A stretch of 64,000 nucleotides of DNA from Sphingomonas sp. UBA978 (GCF_002292295.1 NZ_DBBS01000015.1:62231-126230); one strand, 5' to 3'. Shown: positions 7,678 to 15,948, counted from the first letter of the stretch. Made by a program: numbers and translations. Notes: generated from the sequence alone by a model not told the origin.

Positions 7678-8715
7678 ATGCGTTACTTCGATCAGCAGCT
7701 TATCGCCAACCACCCTCGCGAGCACGGCGTGTGGTGGGATGAAGTCACTATCGAGCGTGAGTTCTTCCACCAGACGGAAGATCATCTCGCATCGGTCGGC
7801 AACGCCGCCTCAGTCTTGCCGCGCGATGCGTGGCTCGACATGGACAACATCACCCGCCGCGTGATGCGAGCTGATGAGGGCTCGACCTGGATGGCCGACC
7901 TGATGCCGCTCGCCAAGCCGGTGAACATCGGAAAGCTCGTCCACCTGAACCGCGTGTCGTCCGATGCCGGCACGGTGATCCGTAGCATGTCCGGTCAGGT
8001 GCCGGTTCCGCTCGACAAGGTAGTCTATGACTACCGCGGCACCGTCGTGCCGATGTTCCACACTGGCTATGGTCGGGAATGGCGCGAATGGAACAGCCAG
8101 CAGTCCGAGAACTTCGACGCGCTCGCCGACGATCAGGAAGCGCACACCGCGAAGATCAAGCGCGACCAAGCGCTTTACGTCCTGAACGGCGACACGACGA
8201 TCGTTTTTCAGGGCTACACCGGCTGGGGCATCCGCAACCACCCCCTGTCGAAGTCGATCAACATCGGCGCAGGCGGTGCGAACATCAACCTGACGACGGC
8301 GACCCCGGACGCGCTCGACGCGTTCTTCACCGGCCCCTTCGGCGCGATGCTCGACGCGAACTATATCGCCGGCAAGGTGAACATCTACATCTCGCCCGAC
8401 ATCGCGCGGGCATGGGACAAGGTCTATTCGGGCAGCGCCGGCTTCAAGAACGGTTCGATCATGGAGTTCCTGCGCACCAACCGCCGGATCAACAAAATCG
8501 AGGTGTCGTTCGAGCTGACCGGCAACGAGTTCTTCGGCTTCGTCCCGAACGCCGAATACATCCGCCCGCTGGTTGGCATGGCCGTGAACACGATCGCCAT
8601 CCCGCGCACACACCCCCGGTCGAACTATCAGTTCGAGTTGGCCGGCGCGCTCGGTCTGGAAATCCGCACCGATTATAACGGTCGTGGCGGTGTGTTCTAC
8701 AGCGTCAGCGTCTGA
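7678..8715 (+). CDS. Major capsid protein
   Basis: 345 residues with good Shine-Dalgarno GGGGGAGGG before ATG 7678. The order portal, protease/scaffold, decoration, this gene, and the size fit an HK97-fold capsid subunit. Recognisable parts include an N-terminal arm with FFHQTEDHLASVGNA, a central YGREWREWNS segment and a C-terminal half with YSGSAGFKNGS. A strong terminator follows directly (8741-8772), as often seen after major capsid genes to keep their expression highest. Confidence 0.85.
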   Translation: MRYFDQQLIANHPREHGVWWDEVTIEREFFHQTEDHLASVGNAASVLPRDAWLDMDNITRRVMRADEGSTWMADLMPLAKPVNIGKLVHLNRVSSDAGTVIRSMSGQVPVPLDKVVYDYRGTVVPMFHTGYGREWREWNSQQSENFDALADDQEAHTAKIKRDQALYVLNGDTTIVFQGYTGWGIRNHPLSKSINIGAGGANINLTTATPDALDAFFTGPFGAMLDANYIAGKVNIYISPDIARAWDKVYSGSAGFKNGSIMEFLRTNRRINKIEVSFELTGNEFFGFVPNAEYIRPLVGMAVNTIAIPRTHPRSNYQFELAGALGLEIRTDYNGRGGVFYSVSV

Positions 8716-8740
8716 CGCCTGACCATCACGGAACTTGGGG

Positions 8741-8772
8741 AGGGCGGGCCGTCGAAACGCCCGCCCTTTCTA
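8741..8772 (+). terminator. Rho-independent terminator after the major capsid gene
   Basis: Stem AGGGCGGGC (8741-8749) pairs with GCCCGCCCT (8759-8767), loop 9 bases, followed by TTCTATTTC. With no new promoter evident, it probably works as a partial terminator that lowers expression of downstream accessory virion genes. Confidence 0.75.
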
Positions 8773-8788
8773 TTTCAGGAGAGACGAC

Positions 8789-9046
8789 ATGAAGATCCGC
8801 ATTATCAGCGCAGGCATCTACGGCCTCGAAGCTTCGGCAGAGAACCCGCACGGCGAATATCCGATCGGCCACGAGATCGACCTCGGCAAACACGACGCCC
8901 CGGCGGGGTGGTCGGGCCGCTATGAGATCATCAGCGGCAAGCCGCCCGAGCACTCGGAGTTCGTCACCGGCACCGCTGCCGAGCGTGGCACCGAAAGCAA
9001 GGACCAGTCGGACCAGCCCCGCCGTCCGCGTCCGGCGAGCAACTGA
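8789..9046 (+). CDS. Phage protein of unknown function (85 aa)
   Basis: ATG 8789 is preceded by AGGAGAG (8777-8783). The 85-residue product begins MKIRIISAGIYG, has a GYEI/HEIDL-type beta pattern and a hydrophilic, charged C-terminal tail. Proteins of this type follow capsid genes in many phages and may be head accessory proteins. No firm family. The next ATG lies one base after the stop. Confidence 0.55.
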   Translation: MKIRIISAGIYGLEASAENPHGEYPIGHEIDLGKHDAPAGWSGRYEIISGKPPEHSEFVTGTAAERGTESKDQSDQPRRPRPASN

Positions 9047-9047
9047 T

Positions 9048-9497
9048 ATGCGGGCGATCGTCACCTTCGTAGCGCTGGTATCGGCGCTCGTCGCCTCGCC
9101 GGTCGCCGCGCAGGTGACGGCGCCGACGTATCAGTCTGCCACCGGCAACACGCTCAACGCCCAAGGCGTCATGGTCCTCAACAGCGACGGCACCAATGGC
9201 AGCCTGCCCCAGCGCGCGACGTCGACCACGACGAACGGCAGCGTGGCGACTGCCAACACGTTCCAGAGCGCGCTTGCTGCGAACGCCACCCGCAAGGGTT
9301 GCGCGATCTACAACAACAGCGCCAATGCGGAACTGATCTTCCTTGGCGCGCCAGGTAGTGCGACCGCGGCGAACGCGATCCCCCTGCCCGCTGGCGGCGC
9401 GTTCAACTGCGGGTCCTTCCAAGGCATCGTCCTGACGGATCAGATCAGCATCACGTCGGCAACGGTCGCGTCGACCTTCGTGGTGGTGTCGCAATGA
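9048..9497 (+). CDS. Phage protein with N-terminal signal peptide (149 aa)
   Basis: Begins with a typical signal peptide (MRAIVTFVALVSALVASPVAAQ, cut expected after AQ), then a beta-rich, Thr/Ala/Asn-rich body ending VVVSQ. Export signals on a gene within the head-assembly block are unusual. Either the product is exported by the lysogen, or the hydrophobic N-terminus anchors it in the particle. The stop overlaps the next ATG (9494-9497). Confidence 0.6.
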   Translation: MRAIVTFVALVSALVASPVAAQVTAPTYQSATGNTLNAQGVMVLNSDGTNGSLPQRATSTTTNGSVATANTFQSALAANATRKGCAIYNNSANAELIFLGAPGSATAANAIPLPAGGAFNCGSFQGIVLTDQISITSATVASTFVVVSQ

Positions 9498-9991
9498 TCG
9501 CCCTGGCGCTAGTCCTTCAGGTCGTCACTGCACCCGCCGGGCAGGTGGACACCTCCACCCTCGCGACTAAGGCTGAGGTGCAGGCGATTCAGGCCTCACA
9601 GCCACAGCCGGCCGCCTCCACGCCGCCTAGCGAGATGGTGGGCGGGCAGACCGGCTCTCAGACACGCTATGCGCGTGAGGACCACACGCATCCGCGCATC
9701 ACCCGCGCAGCGGTGGTGACGACGGATAGCGCCGGTGCCTGGACGGTGACATGGTCGACACCGGTGACGACACCGCCGGTGGTCCTGCCCGTGCCGGTCA
9801 ACACCTCAACGCAGCCCATCGTATGCAACGTTGCCACCCGCACCACAACGGCCGCGACTGGCCGTTGCTGGCTTGCGCGCACCCTGCCAGCGACCCTCAC
9901 GCTGCTGACGAACCTGATCAATTTCGACCTCTTCGGGGGCGCCGCGACCGGCATTCAGGTGCAGGTTTTGGCTATCCCGGTCACTCAGTAG
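9494..9991 (+). CDS. Phage structural-type protein with HTHP motif and hydrophobic N-terminus (165 aa)
   Basis: ATG 9494 by ATGA overlap. The N-terminus is a short hydrophobic signal-like stretch, followed by a Thr/Ala/Gln-rich linker and the motif YAREDHTHPR, a pattern common in virion surface proteins (fibres and spikes) where His-x-His residues can bind metal. The C-terminal half is beta-rich with two cysteines. Possibly a head fibre partner of the preceding protein. Confidence 0.55.
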   Translation: MIALALVLQVVTAPAGQVDTSTLATKAEVQAIQASQPQPAASTPPSEMVGGQTGSQTRYAREDHTHPRITRAAVVTTDSAGAWTVTWSTPVTTPPVVLPVPVNTSTQPIVCNVATRTTTAATGRCWLARTLPATLTLLTNLINFDLFGGAATGIQVQVLAIPVTQ

Positions 9992-10003
9992 GACGCCCCG
10001 CCC

Positions 10004-10237
10004 ATGGCCATCAAATTTACCTCCCCCACCAAGCACGGCGCAACCACCTTCGTGCCGAGCGTCGCGCTGGCGTTCGAGGACAAGGACGCTGAGCCGTATT
10101 TCATCGCGGCCGGGTTCGCGGAGGCGACCGATGACGAGCCGGTCATGACCTATCCGGTGGGCGAGGTCGATATCGATCCCGAGACGGTGTTCGGCGACGG
10201 GCCGAACAAGGGCAAACTCGTGATGGGGGGCGAGTGA
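10004..10237 (+). CDS. Small acidic phage protein (77 aa)
   Basis: 77 residues, strongly acidic in the second half. The N-terminus reads MAIKFTSPTKHGATTFVPSV and the body has AFEDKDAEPYFIAAGFAEATDD, a pattern seen in small head-associated proteins of related prophages. No enzymatic motif. One base separates its stop from the next ATG at 10239. Confidence 0.55.
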   Translation: MAIKFTSPTKHGATTFVPSVALAFEDKDAEPYFIAAGFAEATDDEPVMTYPVGEVDIDPETVFGDGPNKGKLVMGGE

Positions 10238-10238
10238 C

Positions 10239-10610
10239 ATGGGTAAATATGCAGATCCCGCGTTCTACGATGCGGCGTTCAACACCTTCAAGACCGCAGC
10301 CGGCACGGTTACCCAGACCCTGACATCGGCTCAGCCTGCCAACTTCGCAGGTATTGCTGCGGTGAAGCTCGCATCGGTGACGCTCGACAAGACGAACGAC
10401 ATCACGCTGGCTAACGGCGATACTTCTGGCCGGAAGATGACGATCGCCGCGAAGTCGGCGGTGCCCGTTACCGCTTCGGGCACGGCCACTTACGTGGTGA
10501 TCGATAACGGCACGACGATCTTCGTCACCACGACCGCCAGCACCGCCGTCGCCTCGGGTGGCACGGTGGATATTGGCACGTGGAAAGACGAGATCCAGGC
10601 ACCGGCATGA
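10239..10610 (+). CDS. Phage virion-associated protein, unknown (123 aa)
   Basis: 123 residues. A helical N-terminus with FYDAAFNTFKTAAG is followed by a Thr/Val/Ala-rich beta region that looks like a small jelly-roll or Ig-like module. It lies in the accessory virion block between capsid and connector genes. The stop overlaps the next ATG at 10607. Confidence 0.5.
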   Translation: MGKYADPAFYDAAFNTFKTAAGTVTQTLTSAQPANFAGIAAVKLASVTLDKTNDITLANGDTSGRKMTIAAKSAVPVTASGTATYVVIDNGTTIFVTTTASTAVASGGTVDIGTWKDEIQAPA

Positions 10611-10726
10611 TGACCATCGCTCATCGCCTCGGTAACGCGCTGCTCAACCACCGCGCAACGCAGTGGCTGGCCGTTCTGGCTATCGTGCTGACCGTCTCGA
10701 TCTGGGATGGTGAAGAGGCGCGGTAA
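10607..10726 (+). CDS. 39-residue single-span membrane protein
   Basis: ATG 10607 (or the next codon, also ATG) overlaps the upstream stop. The product has a basic N-terminus with NHRATQ and one hydrophobic span WLAVLAIVLTVSIW. Its stop codon TAA provides the A of the next ATG at 10726. Coupling on both sides supports a real gene. Function unknown. Confidence 0.5.
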   Translation: MMTIAHRLGNALLNHRATQWLAVLAIVLTVSIWDGEEAR

Positions 10727-11424
10727 TGGCAAACCTTCGCGATCGGGTGAAGGTCGCGACGGCGACCACGGGGACCGGCACCATCACGCTGGGCGCAGCG
10801 TCGTCGGGCTATCGGACGTTCGCCAGCGCCTATACGACGGACAGGCTCGTGTCGTACGTCATAGAGGACGGCGCGGCATGGGAAACCGGCGTTGGCACCT
10901 ATTCGGTGTCGGGCAACACGCTGACGCGCACCATGGACGCCAGCAGCACCGGTTCTACGCTCAGCTTGTCCGGTTCGGCCACCGTCGCCATCGCCTTCCT
11001 CTCGCGGGATAACGTCGCGGACTGGCCGTTCTTTGAGGCTACCTTCGATGGCGAGGTCGCGGCGACGGGCAACTCCTTCGCCCGCGCCATGCTCAACACG
11101 CTGGTCACCGACACGCACGCAGGGTTCAACCTGTCGACCTCCGTTTATACGGTGCCCCAGGACGGGATCTATGACATCCTGTTCAAGTTCCGCCTGATCG
11201 ACGGCGACATCCGCACGCTTTCGTTCGGCACTGGCGTCGGCACGACGCGCGGTGACACGCCCGCATTCTCTTGGTGGGGCGGCAATTTGCAACGCCAAGG
11301 CACGACCTATCGGCGGGTGGCTTATTTCCAGAAAAACGAAACGCTGGAGGCATTTTACTACATCGGCAGCGGAACCCCGCCGAACATCAAGGCCCTTGAT
11401 CTTGTTATCTTCCGGCAGATGTAG
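10726..11424 (+). CDS. Virion protein with C-terminal C1q/TNF-like jelly roll (232 aa)
   Basis: The N-terminal third (DRVKVATATTGTGTITLG and SGYRTFAS) is a module often seen at the start of phage virion adaptor or fibre proteins. The C-terminal half (about 105-232) has the order of a C1q-like jelly roll: VYTVPQDGIYDILFKFRL, then YRRVAYFQKNETLEAFYYIGSG. C1q-like trimers are used as tips of fibres, so a capsid- or tail-surface fibre that binds host glycans is likely (inference). Confidence 0.6.
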   Translation: MANLRDRVKVATATTGTGTITLGAASSGYRTFASAYTTDRLVSYVIEDGAAWETGVGTYSVSGNTLTRTMDASSTGSTLSLSGSATVAIAFLSRDNVADWPFFEATFDGEVAATGNSFARAMLNTLVTDTHAGFNLSTSVYTVPQDGIYDILFKFRLIDGDIRTLSFGTGVGTTRGDTPAFSWWGGNLQRQGTTYRRVAYFQKNETLEAFYYIGSGTPPNIKALDLVIFRQM

Positions 11425-11427
11425 GCG

Positions 11428-12378
11428 ATGGTCGGCGGTTATCCTGTAGGCGGCGCACCGGTCGGCGGGCGCAATATTGCAGCGCCCGCGCAGCCGGCTG
11501 TCGCGCCTAATAACGCCGCGCAAACGAACATCGCGTCATCCCCTGCCCTGACGGCGCCGACCTCGGTCCAGCCTGCATCCGCCTATCAGGCAAATGTATC
11601 CACCTCGCCGTCCCTGTCGTCCAAAAGCCAGGTCGCACCGAACAGCGCCTATCAGGACAACACCGCAACTTCGCCCACGCTGGCAGCGAAGAGCGCGGTC
11701 GCGCCCGACAACAGCCAGCAGACCAACGTCTCAACCAGCCCAACGCTGGCCGGACGTTCCGCGGTCGCCGTCGACAGCGCTCAGCAAATCAATAGCGCGA
11801 CCTCCCCGACCCTATCGGTAGCGGGCATGCTGGCGATTGACTCCGCGAGCCAGACGAATGCGGCAACCTCCCCGACGCTTGCGGCCCGCTCGTCAGTCGC
11901 CCCGGATAGTGCGTCCCAGATCAATCAAGCGACGTCGCCGAGCCTGTCCAGCAAGGCGTCGGTGTCGCCCGCGTCGGCCTATCAGGCGAACGAAACGACG
12001 CAGCCGACAATCGCCGCGGCCGGTACGATCAGTATCGCCAGCGCGGTGCAGCAGAACGTCGCCACCAGCCCTTCGCTGTCGTCGCGATCGACGCTGGCGG
12101 TGGACAGCGCATCGCACGCGAATGTCGCGACCTCGCCGACGATCGTCGTCAGGTACGCGGTGGCCCCGGCGAGCGCATTCCAGTCGCAGATTGCGTCCAG
12201 CCCGTCGTTGTCGGCTCGCTCTGCCGTAGCGGTTGCCAGCACCTTCCGCGGCAATTTCGTGACCTCGCCCTCGCTGTTCGTCGGCACGCGCCCGGTTCCA
12301 CCGTCCAGACGCACCGTTCGATCGGCTCGCGTCTCCCGCGTCGTCTATTCGCCGCGCCCCTCTCGCTTGGCTGCATGA
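11428..12378 (+). CDS. Repeat protein of twelve 22-residue units, probable virion fibre
   Basis: 316 residues. After a Gly/Pro-rich N-terminus (1-23), residues 24-287 are twelve consecutive 22-residue units of pattern AVAPDSAxQxNxATSPTLAxRS. The C-terminus (288-316) is basic with several RR/SR pairs. The units have near-invariant Gln, Asn and SPxL positions, which would suit a stacked beta structure or an extended stalk. No enzymatic motif. The place after the C1q-like gene suggests one fibre assembly. The family is not known to me. Confidence 0.65.
   Translation: MVGGYPVGGAPVGGRNIAAPAQPAVAPNNAAQTNIASSPALTAPTSVQPASAYQANVSTSPSLSSKSQVAPNSAYQDNTATSPTLAAKSAVAPDNSQQTNVSTSPTLAGRSAVAVDSAQQINSATSPTLSVAGMLAIDSASQTNAATSPTLAARSSVAPDSASQINQATSPSLSSKASVSPASAYQANETTQPTIAAAGTISIASAVQQNVATSPSLSSRSTLAVDSASHANVATSPTIVVRYAVAPASAFQSQIASSPSLSARSAVAVASTFRGNFVTSPSLFVGTRPVPPSRRTVRSARVSRVVYSPRPSRLAA
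11497..12288 (+). repeat. Twelve tandem 66-base coding repeats
   Basis: The 22-residue units of the encoded protein correspond to twelve 66-base DNA units. Codon choice differs between units while the protein pattern holds, so the array has been kept by selection on the protein rather than by very recent duplication. Units vary at the first four positions and after SPxL. Confidence 0.7.
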
Positions 12379-12379
12379 T

Positions 12380-13153
12380 ATGCTGAACTGGCCCGACAAA
12401 GATCCCGAAGCTACTTACCGTTATAGGTGGAATCCGCCGCTCGACGCTGGCGATAAGCTCGCCTCCGCTTCGGTATCCGTCGTGTCCGGAGATGTATCAA
12501 TCCAGTCGCAAGACAAGGACGATGCCGGGCTGACCGTCGTTCTGACCGGTGGGTCGGTGGGGCCAAATCTGCTGCGGGGCGTCTGGCTTGGAGTCAGCGG
12601 CCAAGGCGACGACAAATTTATTGCGTTGACGGTCAGGCAGACCGAGAGCGACCGGGTAGTTGCCGCTTATGGAACGGACACTGGCTTCCTAGCATGGCTT
12701 GAAGATCACGGCCTTTCCCTCCCTGCTGACGCGCCGGTCCCAGCCGTCCTCCGCACCCGCGGCACCGCCTACGTCGATGGCTACGAGACGTTCTGGACCG
12801 GCTCACGGTCTGGTGGCGTCATGCAGGAGCTGGGCTGGCCGCGGACCGGCTCGACGCTCAATTGCACGATCGCCGTCGCTGATGACGTGATCCCGCCGCC
12901 CGTGGTCAACGCGGCCTACCGTGCCGCATGGCTGGAAGCGTCAACGCCGGGCATCCTCGCTGGTCCCGTTTCTACGCCGGGCAGCCGGGTGAAGCGGCAG
13001 AAGGTCGACGTGATCGAGCGCGAGTTCTTCGACGATGGCGCAGCGAAAATGGGGGGCGGGCCTGCATTCGTCGACAGCATGATCGACGGCGCGCTGCGAC
13101 AGTTCGTCTGCGACAGCACGGGCGGCGCATTCATGTGGAGCCTCGGCAGCTGA
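12380..13153 (+). CDS. Fibre/tail adaptor domain fused to a DnaT-like head-tail connector
   Basis: 257 residues in two parts. Residues 1-90 (NWPDKDPEATYRYRWN...) resemble phage fibre-tail adaptor proteins. Residues about 92-257 resemble the connector family usually labelled DnaT-like: AYGTDTGFLAWLEDHGLSLP, AYRAAWLEASTPGI, KRQKVDVIEREFFDD, MIDGALRQFVCD. The latter family sits between capsid and tail genes and forms the head-completion ring. The stop overlaps the next ATG (TGATG at 13151). Confidence 0.65.
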   Translation: MLNWPDKDPEATYRYRWNPPLDAGDKLASASVSVVSGDVSIQSQDKDDAGLTVVLTGGSVGPNLLRGVWLGVSGQGDDKFIALTVRQTESDRVVAAYGTDTGFLAWLEDHGLSLPADAPVPAVLRTRGTAYVDGYETFWTGSRSGGVMQELGWPRTGSTLNCTIAVADDVIPPPVVNAAYRAAWLEASTPGILAGPVSTPGSRVKRQKVDVIEREFFDDGAAKMGGGPAFVDSMIDGALRQFVCDSTGGAFMWSLGS

Positions 13154-13548
13154 TGGACGACTTCTATGCCTCCATGCGCCAGACTGCGATCGACCTTCTC
13201 GCCCCCACCAGCGAAGGCGGGCTCGGGCAAGGCACGATTGAGCTTGTCCGCTATCTCGACAGCGCCACACCGGCAAATCCTTGGGACCCGCCTGCCCCAC
13301 AGGAGAGGGAGGTCACGGTCCTAGACGGGGCTGCCCGCGGTGTCGGCAAGGATTTGGTCGGCGCGCCTGTCGAAAACGGCGGGCAGATCGTCGCTACCGA
13401 TCTCCAGGTGATCGTTGCCCCTTGGGGCGGGGCATACGAGCCCACCGATGTGCTGGAGATTGACGACAGCCCGGTCACCATCCTGAAGGTCGAGAATATC
13501 CCGGCTGCGGGAATGGTTTGCGCCATCCGTTTCGTGGTGCGCCGATGA
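13153..13548 (+). CDS. Head-closure-type connector protein (131 aa)
   Basis: 131 residues. An N-terminal helix with DDFYASMRQTAIDLLAP is followed by a beta-barrel-like part with VIVAPWGGAYEPTDVLEIDDSPVTILKVENI, where short Pro-rich turns are typical of stopper/adaptor proteins. Placed directly after the connector and before the Mu F-like protein. The role as head-tail joining protein is inferred from position and fold pattern. Confidence 0.55.
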   Translation: MDDFYASMRQTAIDLLAPTSEGGLGQGTIELVRYLDSATPANPWDPPAPQEREVTVLDGAARGVGKDLVGAPVENGGQIVATDLQVIVAPWGGAYEPTDVLEIDDSPVTILKVENIPAAGMVCAIRFVVRR

Positions 13549-14726
13549 ACGACGAGCTGGAAGACCTGATCGACGGACTGGCGCCGGCCCTTGCGCTGGC
13601 GTTCCTTGCGGCAATCGCGTTGCTGCGGTCCGGCATTAACTACCAGCTGCTCGTCATCGCGCTGCGCGAGGGCGACATTGACGCGGCTGTGGATGCGCTC
13701 AACATCGAACCGGCAGCTTTCAGCGGGTACATGCTGGAGCGTCAGTCCGGCTTTGCTAAGGCGGGGGCGGTCGCATCGGAGACACTGACCAAGCAGCGCG
13801 CGGCGGAGTTTCGTGCCCCTCGCGGGCCGAGCCTGCGTATGCCAGAGCTAGCGCCCGCGGGGCCATCCGGTCCTGTGCGCCCTCCCCCGCCCGCGTTGTC
13901 GTTTGACGGTCCTGAGCCGACCAACATCGTGTTCCGTTTTGACATGACGAACCCGCGTGCCGAGGCCAAGATCAGGACCGAAGCGGCATCGCGAGTCGCC
14001 GGCTATGTCGAAGAGCAGGCCGAGACAGCCCGCAGGGTCATTGCCGATGGGTTCCAGCGGGGCGAAGGGCCGCAAACCATCGCTACGACCATCGCCGGCC
14101 GAGTCAATCCGATCAGCGGCAGGCGCGGCGGCATCGTCGGGCTGTCCGCACCTCAGACGGGCTACGTTGAAAGCATGCGCCGTCGTCTGCTGTCCGGCGA
14201 TCCTGACGAGATGATGAAGGTGCTCGGCAGCTTCGACAAGGATGGCAAGTGGAAGGAGGGCACGGGGCAGACACTGCGCGACCGCCGCTTTGACCGGTCG
14301 ATCAAGAAAGCGATCCGCGATGTTGCGGCGGGCAAGCCGAACCCACTGACCGCCGACAAGATCGAAGAGATGGCGGGGAAATATTCGGATCGCCTGCTCG
14401 CCAAGCGCGCCGACGACATCGCCCGTACCGAAACGGCACAGAGTGTCATGTCCGCCCGCGCTGAGGCGACCAAGCAAGCGATGGACAAGAACGGACTGCC
14501 AGATGACGCGCTGACCAAGACGTGGCGGCATCTGGGCGGGCTGCATCATGCCCGCGATTGGCACCTCGCCATGAACGGCAAGACCGTGATCGGCATCGAC
14601 GCTGTGTTTTTCATGCCGGACGGCTCGCTGATGAAGCACAGCCACGACCCCGAGGGTGGCGCGCGCAACAACGTCGCCTGCCGCTGCTCGACAGATTTCA
14701 CCATCGACTGGGCCCACGGGCTATAA
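13545..14726 (+). CDS. Mu F-like head morphogenesis protein
   Basis: 393 residues, start ATG 13545 by overlap with the upstream stop. The C-terminal 150 residues carry the Mu gpF/SPP1 gp7 pattern: RADDIARTETAQSVMSARA, then TWRHLGG, HARDWHLAMNGK and the Cys/His end NNVACRCSTDF. The N-terminal half is helical with a Pro-rich linker near residue 105-125. These minor head proteins associate with the portal and are needed for full particles, some being ejected with the DNA. Confidence 0.85.
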   Translation: MNDELEDLIDGLAPALALAFLAAIALLRSGINYQLLVIALREGDIDAAVDALNIEPAAFSGYMLERQSGFAKAGAVASETLTKQRAAEFRAPRGPSLRMPELAPAGPSGPVRPPPPALSFDGPEPTNIVFRFDMTNPRAEAKIRTEAASRVAGYVEEQAETARRVIADGFQRGEGPQTIATTIAGRVNPISGRRGGIVGLSAPQTGYVESMRRRLLSGDPDEMMKVLGSFDKDGKWKEGTGQTLRDRRFDRSIKKAIRDVAAGKPNPLTADKIEEMAGKYSDRLLAKRADDIARTETAQSVMSARAEATKQAMDKNGLPDDALTKTWRHLGGLHHARDWHLAMNGKTVIGIDAVFFMPDGSLMKHSHDPEGGARNNVACRCSTDFTIDWAHGL

Positions 14727-14739
14727 CGGGAGAATGACC

Positions 14740-15036
14740 ATGGGTTGCAAGGACTGCGCGGAACGCCGCAAGAACCTCCGGGACGCGATCATGCGCGGCA
14801 AGATGGCCGACGCACTGGATATCACTGTTGAAGGTCTGCGGGCCATGATCCGGATCGACAGCGACGCCGATCATCGCAAAGTGCCGGTGGTGGCACCCTC
14901 TCTGCCTAACCTGTCCGGCAAGACGAAGGCCGAGCTGCTGGAGATCGCGGCCGATGAGGACGTCATTGTCCCCGAAGGCTCGACCAACGCGGAGATCATT
15001 GAGCTGGTCGAGAGCAAGCGGCGCGGGCTGGCCTAA
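14740..15036 (+). CDS. Small phage protein with CxxC and SAP/LEM-like C-terminus (98 aa)
   Basis: GGGAG at 14728-14732 favours ATG 14740 over ATG 14734, which would lie too close. The N-terminus MGCKDCAERRKNLRDAI has a CxxC pair and a helical region. The C-terminus (about 60-98) has LSGKTKAELLEIAADE... and IIELVESKR, a two-helix SAP/LEM/Rho-N-like module that often binds nucleic acid. Role in head assembly unknown. Confidence 0.6.
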   Translation: MGCKDCAERRKNLRDAIMRGKMADALDITVEGLRAMIRIDSDADHRKVPVVAPSLPNLSGKTKAELLEIAADEDVIVPEGSTNAEIIELVESKRRGLA

Positions 15037-15467
15037 TGGCCGGCTGGGAGGGCATAGATCCGGCGAAGTGGGCTGCCATGTCCTCCCAAGGGCTGACGGC
15101 CCTGCTGCGCAATTCGGTGCAGGAGCTTGCCGAGGTGGCTTCGGCCACGATCCCGAACGGCGGGCGTGTCCCTGTGAAGACGGGCAACCTTGCGCGCTCT
15201 GTCGTCGTCGACACTAAGCCTCCGCAGACGATCAACGTGCTGGCCACACAGCAGAGCTTTTCGCTAGGCGTGGCCAACATCAAACCCGGCGACACCGTCT
15301 ATATCGGCTACCAGGCGAAATACTCGCGCCGACTGAACTACGGCTTCGTCGGCACTGATAGCCTCGGTCGCACATACAACCAATCCGGCTATGGCTTTGC
15401 TGAAGCCGCCGCGGCGCAATGGCCGGCGATCGTCGCCCGTCAGGCTGCGAAGATGGGAAAACGATAA
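15036..15467 (+). CDS. HK97 gp10-like neck protein
   Basis: 143 residues, start overlapping the upstream TAA by one base. Contains VPVKTGNLARSVVVD, the characteristic start of the HK97 gp10/tail-completion core, and a C-terminal helix after SGYGFAEAAAAQWPAIV. These proteins join the connector to the tail. It lies immediately before the tail terminator candidate, as in HK97-like phages. Confidence 0.75.
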   Translation: MAGWEGIDPAKWAAMSSQGLTALLRNSVQELAEVASATIPNGGRVPVKTGNLARSVVVDTKPPQTINVLATQQSFSLGVANIKPGDTVYIGYQAKYSRRLNYGFVGTDSLGRTYNQSGYGFAEAAAAQWPAIVARQAAKMGKR

Positions 15468-15880
15468 TGCCGGCGATCGAGACGACCGACTGGATGGCGC
15501 TGAAAGGTCGCGTCGAAACGCTGGCGCCATCCCCTGTGATGCAGGTCATTGAGCCCGGCGCAATCGTGCAGCTGCCGGCCGAACCGCATATTCTGCTGTC
15601 CGACGTTAACAACGATCCCGTTCGTCTCGGCATTGACCGTAGGCTCCACGTTCGGAGCGGAACGCTGATGCTGACCGTGCAGTGGCCGATCGCTCGCGAC
15701 ATCACGCATGTACAGCTGCGCGAGATTGCGGGGCAGATCGCGGCTCACTTCCCGGCGGACACCTGCATGTCCTACGGCGCGTCTCGCCTTCGGGTGACGA
15801 CGGATGCTGCCGCCCTGCCCGCCTATGTCGATGGCGCCTATCGTGTGGCGGTCGTGCGAGTGCCATGGTCGTCAATATAG
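15467..15880 (+). CDS. Tail terminator-like protein (DUF4128-type)
   Basis: 137 residues, start at 15467 overlapping TAA. Mixed alpha/beta with PAEPHILLSDVNNDP, LTVQWPIARDITHVQLREIAGQIAAHFPAD and a final beta strand, consistent with tail-terminator (gpU-like) proteins that cap the tail tube at its head end. The location between gp10-like and tube genes supports this. A 108-base gap with late-motif copies follows. Confidence 0.65.
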   Translation: MPAIETTDWMALKGRVETLAPSPVMQVIEPGAIVQLPAEPHILLSDVNNDPVRLGIDRRLHVRSGTLMLTVQWPIARDITHVQLREIAGQIAAHFPADTCMSYGASRLRVTTDAAALPAYVDGAYRVAVVRVPWSSI

Positions 15881-15907
15881 CCTGAACTAATGATGCTCGA
15901 TCACGCA

Positions 15908-15948
15908 CTATTGTTGCGTTGATACGCCATTCCATGTAATGTTGCGGC
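15908..15948 (+). promoter_or_regulatory. Late-gene motif, copy 2 (TTGTTGCG and AATGTTGCGG)
   Basis: The 108-base gap before the tail tube gene holds ACTATTGTTGCGTTGATACG (from 15908) and AATGTTGCGGC (from 15939). These match parts of the GCAACA-T-TGTTGC and TTGCGCAA elements found at the other four sites but are the most diverged copy. A promoter giving extra tube protein would make sense, as it is needed in high copy. Inferred. Confidence 0.35.

Noticed and set aside
11497..12288. CRISPR-like array
   Set aside because: The 66-base units have no conserved direct repeat with unique spacers; the regularity is at the protein level (22 residues) within one open frame.
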